Below are positions 37,601 through 47,348 of a DNA stretch of 64,000 nucleotides, one piece after another. Both the position numbers and the translations under genes were made by a program. Numbering within the stretch: the stretch's first letter is position 1; each line of letters opens with the position of its first letter. Source of the stretch: Uloborus plumipes (taxonomy: Eukaryota; Arthropoda; Arachnida; Araneae; Uloboridae); assembly GCA_038373865.1 (NCBI GenBank), contig JAXGGA010000022.1:310001-374000 (forward strand). Direction: 5' to 3'. The notes beneath the pieces are model-generated. The model was not told where the DNA came from. It worked only from the letters and a program-made list of their open reading frames with translations, and did not search any database.

Positions 37601-40403
37601 GTTAAATAGCCTTTTTAAATAATTCCTATTGCCAAAAGCTCATTTAATCTGCAAATAATTTTAGAATGTAATTTTTATTGACCATTCATACAAAACTTGA
37701 ACCAAATTATTATTTTAGAAATAATACCACATAACCAAAAAGAAAAATTATTTTATATTTCATAATGAAAAATTTGGCTAGGTTAGCTAATGAGTAAATG
37801 ATACAATTTAATCACAAGATCCTAACTAATATCTATCACAAAACTTTTGGCTTCCATCATAGCCAGTCACCTTTTAAAAATTGCTATTTGTATGTTTTGT
37901 TCATTTACAAATTATGTTTATTTATTTATTTTTGAATCATTTGAGTTATGTTTGTTATGTTGATATAGTACATGAGAACACCATATACTCCTGCTTTGAA
38001 ACTTGCAACTCCTGTTACTAAGCCTTTACAATGTATGGCAGTAAGTTATGTTTTGTTTGTTTTATTTTCAGTTATAATTTTATTTAAGCATTCCATTTCT
38101 CTACTTGTCTACTAAGGTTGTGAAAGTTTTAAGTATCTACTGTCAGTACATGACCTATTAGTAAAAAGAAAACAACTTTTGTCAGTTTGTAATGCTCTGA
38201 CAATACAATAGTTCTGTACTGACAGTTTTGAAATGTAATTGAAAATTACTTTGAAAATTACTTTGAAACACTGAAAGTTTTTCTTTTTAAATAATTATTA
38301 TTTGATTATTTTTTATTTTGATTTTTGCTAAATTTTACATGAATATTATAATACTGTTTGAGAAGTGATGTCATTTACATCTTTATATACACATTAGTCA
38401 AAAGACCTTATTTTTCTTCAAGATGAAACTTGTTTTAGCTTGAAAAAATCTGATGGTAAATTTAATCCACAAAATTGCTGAGATACATTATTATAGAGAA
38501 TATACACAAGGATGCTCTTGGATTTTAAATTAAATTATTTGTGCATGTATTAATTAAATAAATATGATTCTTCATGTCTTTGCGGTATTTTTAGGCTGTT
38601 GTCCCTGTTCTGATTGGAATTTTTAGAAGATGTTTCTCCTATTTTGATGGTTACTTGAAAGTGATAATGATTTACTTCTTATGAGGGTTTTTAATGACTT
38701 GTCCAAGATAAATTAACATGAATCGACAACTAATAAGCGAGATTAAAAATAGCGGACCTCAGTTTCTTGAGCATTATCATTATTTTCCCCTTATCAGTGC
38801 AAAGAGAAAAATTGAAAGTCTATTGTCAACAAAAAGTTCAAATAATATAGAAAAGACAGCTTCAACGTCTATCAGAGTTATCATAATCTGAACCAGGATT
38901 GGTCAGAAAGCAGGCCCCCCAGACCCCCTTATCTATATGCCCTGTTGCCAGATATTATACCCCCTTCCCATGCACCTCCTTCCGCTTAGTAATATTTAGA
39001 CAGCTATTTTGAGCATAACTTTTTATTGCATAATTCTAAATTCTACTCCATATAAGCTTACAAGAGTGGTATGTCATTAACCTCACAGTTATTTAAATAT
39101 TTAGTTAAAAACTACTGAATCCGCAAAGTTAATAGTTAACAAACATGCTAATTTGCAACACACCACTGTTAAAAGTCTGAATATTTTATTCTAGCTACAA
39201 GAAGTACTAAAATATGTTACGATACATACCATGTGTAATTCTGCAATTGAACTTCCATGGTCACTGTGCTTAGCTAATATAGTTACTCTCACACTCACAA
39301 TTGATATGATAAGTAATGAAAATAAGTTTGTTAATTGGTCTCAAAAAAACATTAACACTAAATTTACAAAGAATGTGGACCTTTTTTAAGATAAATTTTA
39401 GCTGAAAGCAAGATGATAAAAATAAACTCGGTTTTTCTTGTCTAGTGGAGACTGTGTTTCAATTTTTTTGATCATGGAGAGCAATATCAATCAAAGTTTG
39501 AGAGCACCCTCTATGTCAGCGGTCACTTTATAGAAAGTTGTTTTGTAAGAAGAGCTGCAGTTGAACAAATAATGGCACAGTTTGAAAATGTAAAAATAAA
39601 ATAGCACCATTTTTTGTTTGAAAGGATAACATAAACGTAATAAGGTTTTGCTAGTTTTAATTAGTCAAAAGTGTTTTTTTTTTTTGGTATTTTGAATAGT
39701 CAAATCCCCCTACTGCAATGTTGAGTTATCAATGTTTCATTCATTATTTACTCTCAAAAAGTACTTCTTTAGAACTTTAACTTGTTAAACATATGCGTGC
39801 AGCTCAGTGAATTTATTGTTTGTTTAATTTCAAATTTCTTTGAGTTTTCTCACATAAACATATGCCTGCAAATCAAGTACGACCATTCAAAGCTTTTTTG
39901 ACCATTCAAAGCAAACCATAAAAGCTCCTCAACCAAAAATTCTAGTGTTGATTACCACAATGAAATATAATTTGAACATAGAAAAAAAATACAAGAAATG
40001 TCGTAAATAGGAATAAAAACTAGATAAATTCCAAAACATGTGCTTAGTAGCAAATAGTTTATTTCCAGCTGAAATATCAAAGGGGAAAATATCAAAGATT
40101 TTTCACACTACTGGTTGCTATAAATAAAACAAATGTAATACAAAAACATGATTTCTGCTAGTGCAAAACCATTAAAGCTGATACAATGCTGTTAATTTGT
40201 CTTCTGCAAAGCTGCTTCATGTATTATAGTTTTAAACCAGTTCATGTAATGTGTGTATTTTACTGTTAAGTACATGTCTTAATTAATAATTTATTTTTTA
40301 TTATTATTGTGTCCAGAACACCCAGAATGTTATCAGTGGTAACCTGGGTAAAGAAGCTGTCACTTTGCGGAAAACAACGCCTCAAAAAACAAGCAGAAAA
40401 TGA
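23884..40403 (+). CDS. GTSE1-like (G2 and S phase-expressed protein 1 family), about 1000 residues
   Basis: Model: exons 23884-23912, 27859-30673, 37969-38040 and 40317-40403 (3003 nt, 1000 residues). The phases agree: AG|T makes Ser between exons 1 and 2, and the rest join in phase 0. Residues about 17-25 read DDDVVFFGP, followed by a Lys/Glu-rich helix. This matches the DDEVFFGPxxxxE start of vertebrate GTSE1, a microtubule- and EB1-associated protein that peaks in G2 and acts in mitosis and p53 control. The middle is acidic, Ser-rich and probably disordered, with repeated DSLEE-type motifs and a 75-residue duplication. The C-terminal third is basic with many SP/TP sites (KTPKQP, VTPKSA, RTPYTPAL, ATPVTKP). 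Three KEN boxes (about 451, 744, 797) and a TKIP motif (about 858) fit a mitotic, APC/C-controlled protein. The clathrin-type LIDL motifs of the vertebrate C terminus are not seen. An unseen exon in the 7.3-kb intron cannot be excluded. Overall similarity is low, so the call rests on the N-terminal motif. Confidence 0.75.
24150..24592 (-). repeat. tRNA-derived SINE (minus strand)
   Basis: Read on the minus strand, the head at 24592-24531 begins GGGCCGCCGTAGTTCGATTGG (A box TAGTTCGATTGG, close to TAGCTCAGTTGG). It then carries GGGTTCTGGGCC about 30 nt later (B box-like). The body, with GGGCCTGGTTC and GGTTAAACC motifs, extends to about 24150. It lies in the first long intron of the GTSE1-like gene. 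The head matches RNA polymerase III promoters; the body family is unknown. Confidence 0.5.
24675..25010 (+). repeat. Copy 1 of a diverged direct repeat
   Basis: Shares an ordered set of blocks with 25330-25690: AAATACCATAAAA, TGAAATCC, TGCTATGAAACAGTAACAAT, CACAAAAAACGGGG, TTTTGTGAAAAC/TTTCGTGAAAAC, AATCGTTAGAGCC and CAAGAATTGCTCGT. Probably two insertions of one unidentified repeat family. Confidence 0.75.
25330..25690 (+). repeat. Copy 2 of the diverged direct repeat, with expanded (TA)n
   Basis: Starts about 650 bp after copy 1, with the same blocks in the same order. The short ATATGTATATA stretch of copy 1 is a long (TA)n tract here (25613-25645). Confidence 0.75.
25750..27170. other. 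GTSE1-like intron, no feature apart from short AT microsatellites
   Basis: AT-rich intron with (TA)n at about 26667-26684. No coding signature was supported. Confidence 0.5.
27171..27383. mobile_element. Small MITE with ACTAGATTGCCC inverted ends
   Basis: The ends ACTAGATTGCCC and ...GGGCAATCTAGT are inverse copies, and TGACTGCTT occurs near both ends. 213 bp, in the GTSE1-like intron about 480 bp before the large exon. No clear target duplication. Confidence 0.6.
27859..30673 (+). CDS. GTSE1-like large exon (about 938 codons)
   Basis: The acceptor TTTATTACAG is followed by one base completing Ser, then LMEPVCDDDVVFFGPVTEKE in an unbroken frame to ...IQSPVGQ and a GTATAT donor at 30674. The frame is long, has no stop for 2.8 kb in AT-rich DNA, and is rich in Ser, Asp, Glu and Asn, so it is clearly coding. 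The 30674-30703 tail of the open frame is intron read-through. Phase 0 at the donor fits the exon at 37969. Confidence 0.93.
28757..29206 (+). repeat. In-frame tandem duplication, 225-bp (75-codon) period
   Basis: DASIQV(V/I) begins at 28784 and again at 29009. Both units continue with (S/N)xxVSK(D/E)Y(A/V)NAN-type residues, then DSLSSSDCNA(I/V)SKDSLD. A third, weaker echo, TSVLILYENIDD, follows near 29267. The duplication stays in frame and no stop has arisen. Confidence 0.88.
30674..30989 (+). other. Start of the 7.3-kb GTSE1-like intron
   Basis: Donor GTATATAAA at 30674. The stretch before the hAT insertion is T-rich, then unusually CG-containing (CGCGAGACC, GCGCACGCGCC near 30818-30848). 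No coding signal. Confidence 0.5.
30998..33320 (+). mobile_element. hAT transposon with perfect 8-bp target duplication
   Basis: The ends are CAGTGGCGTAGCG and ...CGCTACGCCGCTG. CAATACGC is duplicated exactly at 30990-30997 and 33321-33328. G-rich subterminal runs (31011-31030, 33239-33250) are typical of this group. 2.3 kb, with only a C-terminal transposase fragment left. It lies in the large GTSE1-like intron in gene orientation. Confidence 0.9.
32707..32970 (+). pseudogene. hAT transposase C-terminal (dimerisation) fragment
   Basis: The frame contains FLSIPISNASCERSFSKLKL, then IKNYLRSTTSTLRLSNLTIL and TLERE. This is the hAT dimerisation domain of the ZMYM1-like lineage (PxSNASCERSFSKLK..K..LRS). 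The stop is at 32968-32970. N-terminal and catalytic parts are absent or unrecognisable, so the element is non-autonomous. Confidence 0.85.
33802..35837. mobile_element. DNA element with GGGTAATTCCAT ends and seven GTTATGTTAGTCAC motifs
   Basis: The ends GGGTAATTCCAT (33802) and ATGGAATTACCC (35826-35837) are inverse copies. AAAC flanks both sides (33798-33801, 35838-35841) and may be a 4-bp target duplication. GTTATGTTAGTCAC occurs at 34158, 35419, 35433, 35631 and 35811, and in inverse at 34313 and 34337. About 2.0 kb. The family is not recognised. Confidence 0.65.
34690..35127 (+). pseudogene. Possible coding remnant of the GTTATGTTAGTCAC element, function unknown
   Basis: Adjacent frames read YEIRLWKVPTCIEQRVEQRF (about 34709-34810) and, in another frame from 34750, RKEKKNLRNCVEDEAADDFE then VDSPGLFRDTKPLVRLKRN to a stop at 35127. 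Composition looks protein-like, but no domain is recognised and the frames do not join. It could be the remains of the element's own gene. Confidence 0.3.
35922..37601 (-). mobile_element. piggyBac-type transposon with TTAA flanks
   Basis: TTAA at 35918-35921 and 37602-37605. The ends are CCCATTAAACGCC and ...GGCTCTTAATAGG, imperfect inverse copies (about 10 of 13). The minus strand carries piggyBac transposase motifs. The words ATGGGAGCTTTGGCGC (36056) and ATGGTAGCTTTGGCTC (37579) are near-identical direct copies. 1.68 kb, so internally reduced. It directly follows the previous element in the same intron. Confidence 0.85.
36425..36950 (-). pseudogene. piggyBac transposase C-terminal part, frameshifted
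   Basis: Read on the minus strand: VKWKYNKVVCLALNFETEAP, then VLVKRWGSKEK, CLNPHLIASYNKYVGGV and DQFHSTYRSRFKRKK, in more than one frame. Then comes a Cys-rich end, SRCKLCKKNNQTKCKKWVEC. These are the hallmark blocks of the family (V.RW, P..I..YN..MGGVD..DQ, C-terminal CxxC zinc-binding region). Frame changes near 36770 and stops near 36640 show decay. Confidence 0.85.
37969..38040 (+). CDS. GTSE1-like third coding exon
   Basis: The acceptor TTGATATAG is followed by 24 codons, YMRTPYTPALKLATPVTKPL then QCMA, and a GTAAGT donor at 38041. It begins and ends in phase 0, matching both neighbours. The TP-rich, basic sequence continues the style of the large exon's C-terminal end. Confidence 0.75.
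38041..40316. other. GTSE1-like intron, nothing recognisable
   Basis: AT-rich intron with a T-run near 39676. A pyrimidine-rich stretch, GGCCCCCCAGACCCCCTT, lies near 38913. No transposon ends were found. Confidence 0.5.
40317..40403 (+). CDS. GTSE1-like fourth coding exon with stop codon
   Basis: The acceptor TGTGTCCAG is followed by NTQNVISGNLGKEAVTLRKT, then TPQKTSRK and TGA (40401-40403). A strong donor CAA|GTAAGT lies 20 bp after the stop at 40424, so the 3' UTR may be spliced to 41240. An internal donor at 40348 (CTGG|GTAAAG) would instead join the 41240 exon in frame (see findings). Confidence 0.65.
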   Translation, partial: NTQNVISGNLGKEAVTLRKTTPQKTSRK

Positions 40404-41239
40404 ATGATCTAGTCAAATCTCAAGTAAGTTAAATAGGTATTTAAACTTTTAGTTGTAATGTTCCCGTTATTCACAGTGCTTCATTAGTCCATAAACTTGC
40501 TTAGGAGATTAAACTATTATTGTTTTGCTTTTGCAACCACAGCTCCTGTTAGTCTTGAAAAGTTCTCAAATACTCGTAACATTGTTCATAAGTATATAAA
40601 GCTCTAGACTCGGAGCTCTGACTAGTAGCCACTAGCTACCAAAGTCAAAAAAAATGGTGGTCATTTATGCACTTTTGGTAGCCATTAAAAAAACATGTAC
40701 ATAGCTCAAGAAGGAAATAACCTTTTCACTATTTGTAATCCTTCCCATTTAAATGCACAAGCATCACCATGCGGTTACTACTAGTTTGTAATATTTATAA
40801 GAAATTAAATGATCATGAAAGAAAAAAAAAGTCTTGATTGTAAAAATAGACCATTCTGAAATACGAGTAGATATAAAAGCATCAGGGATCATTGATTTTG
40901 GTTCTTTAATTGAAAATATTTGACCTGAAATGATTGCCTAAAAATAAAGTTGATCAGTAGAAAATCAAGATAACACCTACGAAAAACTCAAGAGAAGGGA
41001 TGTGTGTGCTTAAACAGACGAATAACAAGGATAGGACTATAAGCAAGTTGTTGTAGAACAAAATTATTTTTAACAAGTAAAGAACGGTTGCCAGTTTTGG
41101 AGACTATGACTTGATTATTTGGTAGCCCTGTTTAATGAACTTGTTGCTCATTGGCGACTAACGACTGCTTATCTAGAGCTTCATTGGAATAATATAATCT
41201 TTGAAAAGTACTTTCACTTTGTAATGTTTATAATTGCAG

Positions 41240-41373
41240 AAGAGACTCAATTGTCCAAACCTGTTAGAATCAGATCAGGTTTAGATAATGTCCAACTTAT
41301 GGGCATAGCTAGACGGGATTGCTTAGTTTTTGGAGAAAAACCCTGGAGAAAAACTGCCACAGACAAAATATGA
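41240..41373 (+). CDS. Possible alternative last coding exon, or spliced 3' UTR, of the GTSE1-like gene
   Basis: A strong acceptor, TTTATAATTGCAG, precedes it. In the frame reached from the internal donor at 40348 it reads EETQLSKPVRIRSGLDNVQL, then MGIARRDCLVFGEKPWRK and TATDKI before TGA at 41371. If the 40424 donor is used, this exon is 3' UTR only. Coding status is undecided. Confidence 0.4.
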
Positions 41374-41989
41374 TTTTGTTCACTTATTTTTATGATTTGT
41401 TAGTCATGGTGTTTAATCCGTTGAAGGGATTCTTTTTAGCTCTTCCTCATATGTTTTACATACACTATTAAAACTTTTAGCTAGAGTTTTATGTATAGTG
41501 AATATTATTTATTTATTTATTTTAACTATTTGTATCTACACTAGTATCAGCATTTCAAACAGAAGCTATTAATTACTTAATATTGATAATTTTATTCACA
41601 GTTTTAATATTACTGTACATAGCTTTGTTTTGAACATTTTATTACTAAAACATATGAAACAATGAGGCAAAGAAATGTAGTTTACGAAAAAAAAAAAGCT
41701 TTGGTGAGTGCAAAGTTCAAATCGTTGTTAAGTTTTCACTGATAAGTTTTTCTAAATCAATCTTTTATAATAGCTGTACCTTCCAGAGTTATTATTACCA
41801 TCTCTTATTAAAACAGATGAGTGTTCCTCTTATGATTTGTACTAGTTATTTTCAGTTTTAATTTTGACACTGAACTTCTTAGCTTCTAGTTGATACATAT
41901 GAAAGCTAGGAACTCCCTAGTAATGAATATGTTTTTGCATTAGTCATATGTTAAGAGAGACAAAGAAAATTCTAGAACATATTGCTGAT

Positions 41990-42167
41990 CAGTGGCATAT
42001 CCAGGATTTTTCCAAGGAAGTAGTTCGAACATCCGATGAGATATATATGTATCTGTGCATGATTTTAAATTATATTTAAAGCATGATTAAAGTAGCTAAT
42101 TATCAACATAATTTTTTGTCAAGGGAGGAATTCAAACCCTTAAGCCCCTCCTTTGGATACGCCACTG
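41990..42167. mobile_element. Small hAT MITE with 8-bp target duplication
   Basis: The ends CAGTGGCATATCCAGGATT and ...TTTGGATACGCCACTG are near-inverse. TTGCTGAT (41982-41989) and CTGCTGAT (42168-42175) flank it. 178 bp, inside the presumed 3' UTR of the GTSE1-like gene. Confidence 0.8.
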
Positions 42168-42660
42168 CTGCTGATAAGGATATAACTTGTTAATATTGCT
42201 TATTTATAGAATTTTCTTTTTATTTAGGTTTTTAAGAAAATTGGATTGATTCTGCAGCTGAAATATTTACCTCCATTTGGAAATTTTACTGTTAATTGTG
42301 AATGTTTTAGTCATGTTTTAGTTATGTTTGTTAGAAGTATTTTTATGTTACAATAGAAGGTTTTATTTATTATTTTTTAAAATATCCTTTACTACCAAAT
42401 ATTTCAAGTCAACTGTACACTTATTTTCATAAAATGTTATCTGGTCTTTTGTTGTTAAAATTAGGCTGTACATTATACATAACCATATGATTTGATGAAA
42501 CATTTGACTTGCACTTTTATGATGAAAGGTTGTTGTTGTGGTAAAATCTGACATATTTATAGTATTATAAATATATAAAAAAATAAACCAGTCCATTGTG
42601 TCTCTTGATTAAAAATTATATCAAGAAGTATGACGTGAAAAAAAATGTTAAATTTTACCG

Positions 42661-42666
42661 AATAAA
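42661..42666 (+). terminator. Candidate poly(A) signal of the GTSE1-like gene
   Basis: AATAAA with T-rich and GTGT-containing sequence about 20-40 bp downstream. Other AATAAA words occur between 40.9 and 42.6 kb, so the choice is tentative. Confidence 0.35.
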
Positions 42667-42683
42667 GTTCTAAAACTACCATA

Positions 42684-43960
42684 TGTGTATTTCATTAAAG
42701 ACATTCATACTGTATAATGCTCATTTTCACACAAACCTTTTTTGTTACTGTTATAACTCATAAGCATACATTTGAGAAAAAGTGATGTTTTTTTTATGAA
42801 AAGATGATTTTAAATAATTAAAAAAACTATTATTATTTATTTATTATTTTATTTATTTATTTATTTATTTATTTATTTTTTTTTTGAATTTTGAAATTCC
42901 TTGGGCTGGATAGGCTGAAAGAATTCATATAGCATATTTCTTCAGTAAGAATGAATAGCTCAGCAAAATTTCTTTAGCAGTCTGCAACACTGATTAAAAA
43001 CTTAATGGTTTACAAAGAAAATATGCAGATATATAGATATAAAATTAATCATAACACTTATTATAAGTAAGCATCAATAAGTGCAAAATAAAATTTATAT
43101 TTTAAAATTACAAGTTAAGTACAGGATTCCATATTTCAAAAGGAAGTATTAAACTTTAATCTGCTTTAATAATAGTTTTAAAGCCAGTTAAAAAATATAA
43201 TAAATGATCTTAAATTCATTCACCTTTTCTTTTGTTTTATCTCTCTTTATTATTATAACTTTCATACATTCATGTGCTTCTAAGCTAAAATCCATAGAAA
43301 TAGTCTCAAAAATTTCATTTATTGTTGTGCTCTTTATTATAAGGCTTTTTTTTTTTTTTTTTTTAAGTATTTTTTAAAAATTGACTGAATGAGAACATGG
43401 ATGAAAGACATCCATGATGGTTTGAAATGCTTTAAATTTAAATTGTTTTTATGAGAAAGGACATTTTATTGTAAATCACACTATAAAATAGAGCAGTAAC
43501 ATTTCCATCTAGGGGGCAAAAAAATAAATAAATAAATAAACATGGCATTAAAATAACTAAATTGTCAGGTTTGGATAAAACCAATTCAGAAGCATTGTAC
43601 TTTTAGCTTTTTTTTTTTCTTTTTTTCACCACTATATGCTATGCATAATATTATTATTTTGGTGTAGTGGGTTAGCAATTGTTCATTGTTCAACATTAGC
43701 TTTTAGCTTTCAATTTTTCACATTTTATTGTTTGTGCCAATACAAAGCCTATCAAGCAAATTTACTAATCTTTTTTTTTTTTTTTGACAAACATACTTTT
43801 ATTGTATCAATCGGCACATCCTATAACGCACAATAATGAAAAACCATCTCATGCTGCTGAACACTATATGCCATTTTTTTTCTCTGTTTGCTGTGGGGAA
43901 CTTCATTTCAAAACAATGGTACAAATCAGCATTTACTGAATCCCAAGATTTTTCTTTTCT
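42684..43960. other. Intergenic, simple repeats only
   Basis: (TTTA)n at about 42832-42882, T-runs near 43347-43367 and 43771, and (AAAT)n near 43519-43542. No gene. Confidence 0.6.
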
Positions 43961-43995
43961 TATTGTTTTATTTTTCGAAATAATCGGGAAAGAAG

Positions 43996-44345
43996 CAGGC
44001 CCGTCGCTTAGGGGGGATTAATTGCCCCCCTCCCCCCTGACTTTGAGAAATCAATGTATTTTCATATAAGTGGGCGTGGTTTTTGTTGTTTTCTGGTGAA
44101 ATTGTACAGTTGACGCTCGTTATAACGACCACACGTTATAAGGACCATCCTAATATAACGACCGGTGAGAAAACCCCCAACTGTATCCCAATATACTCTA
44201 CGTTCTACCTCTTATAGCGACCACTCGTTATAAAGACCGTTTTCTGTAGAACGGAGATGGTCGTTATATCAAGCGTTGACTGTATTGTGTTTTTACCCTT
44301 TGCCCCCCCCTCCCCCGCCCCCTGGAAAAACTTGAAATGACGTCC
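43996..44345. repeat. Degenerate hAT-like foldback with C/G-rich ends, split by a pogo-like MITE
   Basis: CAGGCCCGTCGCTTAGGGGGG at about 43996 and ...CCTGGAAAAACTTGAAATGACG near 44320 resemble worn hAT ends. TATAAGTGGGC and GTTGTTTTC near 44070 recur in inverse near 44410-44440, so part of the element is present as an inverted copy to about 44465. Confidence 0.35.
44107..44282. mobile_element. Pogo-like MITE, 176 bp
   Basis: The ends CAGTTGACGCTCGTTATA and ...TATATCAAGCGTTGACTG are inverse copies flanked by TA. The internal motif CGTTATAAxGACC is repeated in both orientations. Confidence 0.85.
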
Positions 44346-44839
44346 CTGGAAAGAAGAACAATGAAATTTTTCCAGGGGGTCAAAAGGTGCAAACCCAATG
44401 CAAATTTCATTGGAAAACAACGAAAACCATGCCCACTTATATGCCAATACGTTGATTTTGGGATCAAACTTACAAAACACACATAATTACAATATTTGAT
44501 TCCATAAAAATCTACTTTTTTTTCTTGCATAATTTAATCTTATGCTATTATAAGTTTTGGTGGGAATAACTTAATTACAAACAATAAAAAAAGGTTTTAA
44601 GTTTAATTGCTGTGTCCGTAGCAATGGAATTGCCCATCTCTTAGTTGGGGGGGGGGGAGCAATTGATGCTAAATGAAGGACCAGTCAAATTCTCAGGATT
44701 CTGCAATGGTCATTGCAGTGTTCCACTATTTTCTTCTTGGGTTGGATGATGTAACTACACAATTGTCATCGCAGAATTTTATAATGAGACACTTTCAGAA
44801 TTTGCTCATTCAAACAAAAAATGTAAAAACAGTGTATCA

Positions 44840-45240
44840 ATCGCTCTTCCCTGACCGTAAACCGAATAAACTCAGTATTATCGAGTAAACCTGGTGAATA
44901 TTAAGCATGTGAAACCTAATTACATTCAAGGTAGTCTCTTTGGGATTCCCCACACTTCTCCCAATAGTGCTGTCATTGTTGGAAGCATTTTGAGAAGGCT
45001 GGTGGAATTTGGAGTATGTCTCTGCTGTCATGGTAGCCATAATGTCCTTCCTTGTCGACCATATTGTGCCTATCAATTGTCTCTTGAGTTTGGAGAACAG
45101 ATAGAAGTCACAAGGTGCAATATCAGGAAAATGAGAAGCCTGTTGAACACAGGAGTCTGATTTTTCACTGCAAGAGCCAAAAAAAAAAAAAAGTGTGAGA
45201 AACGTGCTGAAAAACTTCACTGAGTTATCTGCAACTTTCA
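44840..45240 (-). pseudogene. mariner transposase fragment, frameshifted
   Basis: The minus-strand frame reads FPDIAPCDFYLFSKLKRQLI and GTIWSTRKDI, the catalytic block of mariner transposases (PDLAPCDFxLFxKLK). A second frame then gives CFQQ.QHYWEKCGESQRDYL, the usual C-terminal block, so at least one frameshift lies near 45000. The N-terminal part is missing or unreadable, and no clean terminal repeats were found. Confidence 0.8.
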
Positions 45241-45299
45241 AATGGTTTCTACTTGGCTGTCACCCAGTTTCTGATAAAATTTAATGCATAGCTCTCCTC

Positions 45300-47340
45300 C
45301 AGTGGTTTCGTCATTTTTCTTCTAACTTAAAAATGTGACAAGAGCCCAAAAAATGATTCCTAGAAAAAGTGAACTTTGCAAACATGAGTACAATTTAGTA
45401 CAACCCATATCATGGAACAATTATTTTTGACCTAAAATTGAAGAAACCAAATTTTATTTACTACTGGGGTTTTATACTGTTTTTTGAACCTGCTAATGGA
45501 ATTACAATGGTAAGAACTGTTAAAAAAAGACTGGACCTGTTATGCTACTGGCCCTTTATATTAGATGAGACCTTTTCAAAGATTTAGTAACACTGGTACT
45601 GGATTTGAATACTTAAAACCAGAATTTCCACATACTACTAATATAAAGTTGGAAAAAAAAAGCATCTTTGTAGGGCATCCTATAGTCCAAGTGAACAATT
45701 TCTTGCTAATTTATGCTAGACACTTAAGAGGGATGTTCCTGATGTCAAATACAGAAAGAAATGAACAACAGCTATTTTTTTATGGTTACTTTGGTATTAA
45801 CCATTTTTTCATGTGTGCACACTTCTTTCAACCTTCAGTCGAATGCTACAAAATATCTGTGGATGATGGAGTGACTACATATTTGAATTCATAGCATCAT
45901 TTTGCACTAAGATCGGGTATTTTTCTACATTTAACAGAAAAAAGTTTCTTTTTGTAGACCAGTATTATTTCTGGGATATATTCCAGGATTTCGATGGTTT
46001 CCACCAGTTGCATGTGAAAATCAAGTGTCTTTGCAAAAAAGTTTCCTGACTTGCTACAGGTTGCATGAATGCAGAATTCTCTTTGGAAAATATTTTAGCT
46101 ACCAGTGTCAAAATATGTTCAGTGTTTTTATTAAGTGTTTCGTCTTCACCTGAATGAATCGGTGAGTGCATAAACAACATAAGTCCAGAACTTTAAATTG
46201 CTCAGGAGAGAGAAAAAACGTCTTAACTGTAGCATTGTCTCTACGGTCAAGGTTCAAATAACAGGCCCCATATCTTTCGAATTAGTAACCTGACTGACGG
46301 GATTTTTGACCTCAACATGCATCTTGCCTCCCACAGCTTGTTTCCAAAAAAAACGAATTTTCGAATTTTTGTGACTGATGTTTTTGCACTCACTGATTCA
46401 ATTACAAGATTGAGTGAGCCCCAAGTGAGTGAGAAATTTTATCTGGTAAAACTGTAGCTTTGCAAAAATTGAAGGCGAATAAGGTGTTATAATAGGCATG
46501 TTCTTACAATTTTGCATTAGTTTTAACCGTGTTAGGGAAAATGCACATGAAATCTTCCTGGCAAATCAAGGTCTCCAGCTATTCGTGTTTTCAACAAATT
46601 TATAGTTTCCTGATTCATTCCAAAAACGAGACGGTATTTTATTGGGAAGGTTTTTGATTTCTTCAGAGATTCGAAGTTTGTTTCAAGAAGGTTACTGATT
46701 TTTAACTAAACTTTCCTGTTTTCTGCCATCTTTGATACTGATAATGGGCACATTAGCTATCCATTATTTTCTCTTATAATTTCGAGTATTTTTTAGTTAG
46801 CATTAAAACATATTGTTACAAATCTTGTAAATAGTTGTTGTTTTTTCTGCCTTGTACCATTTTTGGCGAGGAATCTCTTGGTGTCACTAGTTTTGTTTTT
46901 TTCTGGCGACAAAGTATCTCAAGATATCACTTTTACCATTTGTATACTGACCCTGTAGCATTTTGTAGTTTTTGCACTTCCCCTACATTTAATAAGCATG
47001 AAGACATTTTCGCGCTGAGTTGCAATATTGTGGGTTTTTCCTTTTTATCACGAACTTTCTTGAATGGATCATTTAAGTTTATGAATGAACAGAACACTCC
47101 GGATTTTGCTAGAATGTTGTAGAATAGCTGTCTAACTGCCTTGAACACAGTTTTTCTCAGATTTGATTTCTGGCAGACTCGTTTTATTCGCTTGGGCGAA
47201 TGTTTGTTTTGCTTTTGTAATTTCTTAATTACTGTTCACGTTAAATACGTGGTGCTGAGTTACTGTTGAGAGTACAGTGAACTGTTTGTTACCTAATTGC
47301 TGGATGTTTAGCAATTGTTTCCTGCTCCTATTGTAAATAA
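45300..47340. other. Unassigned region with possible decayed coding sequence on the minus strand
   Basis: Minus-strand pieces such as RISEEIKNLPNKIPSRFWNE (about 46670-46610) and FLQRHLIFTCNWWKPSKSW (about 46060-46000) look protein-like between stops. No family is recognised. It could be an old transposon or a pseudogene. Confidence 0.3.
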
Positions 47341-47348
47341 GTGTACAC

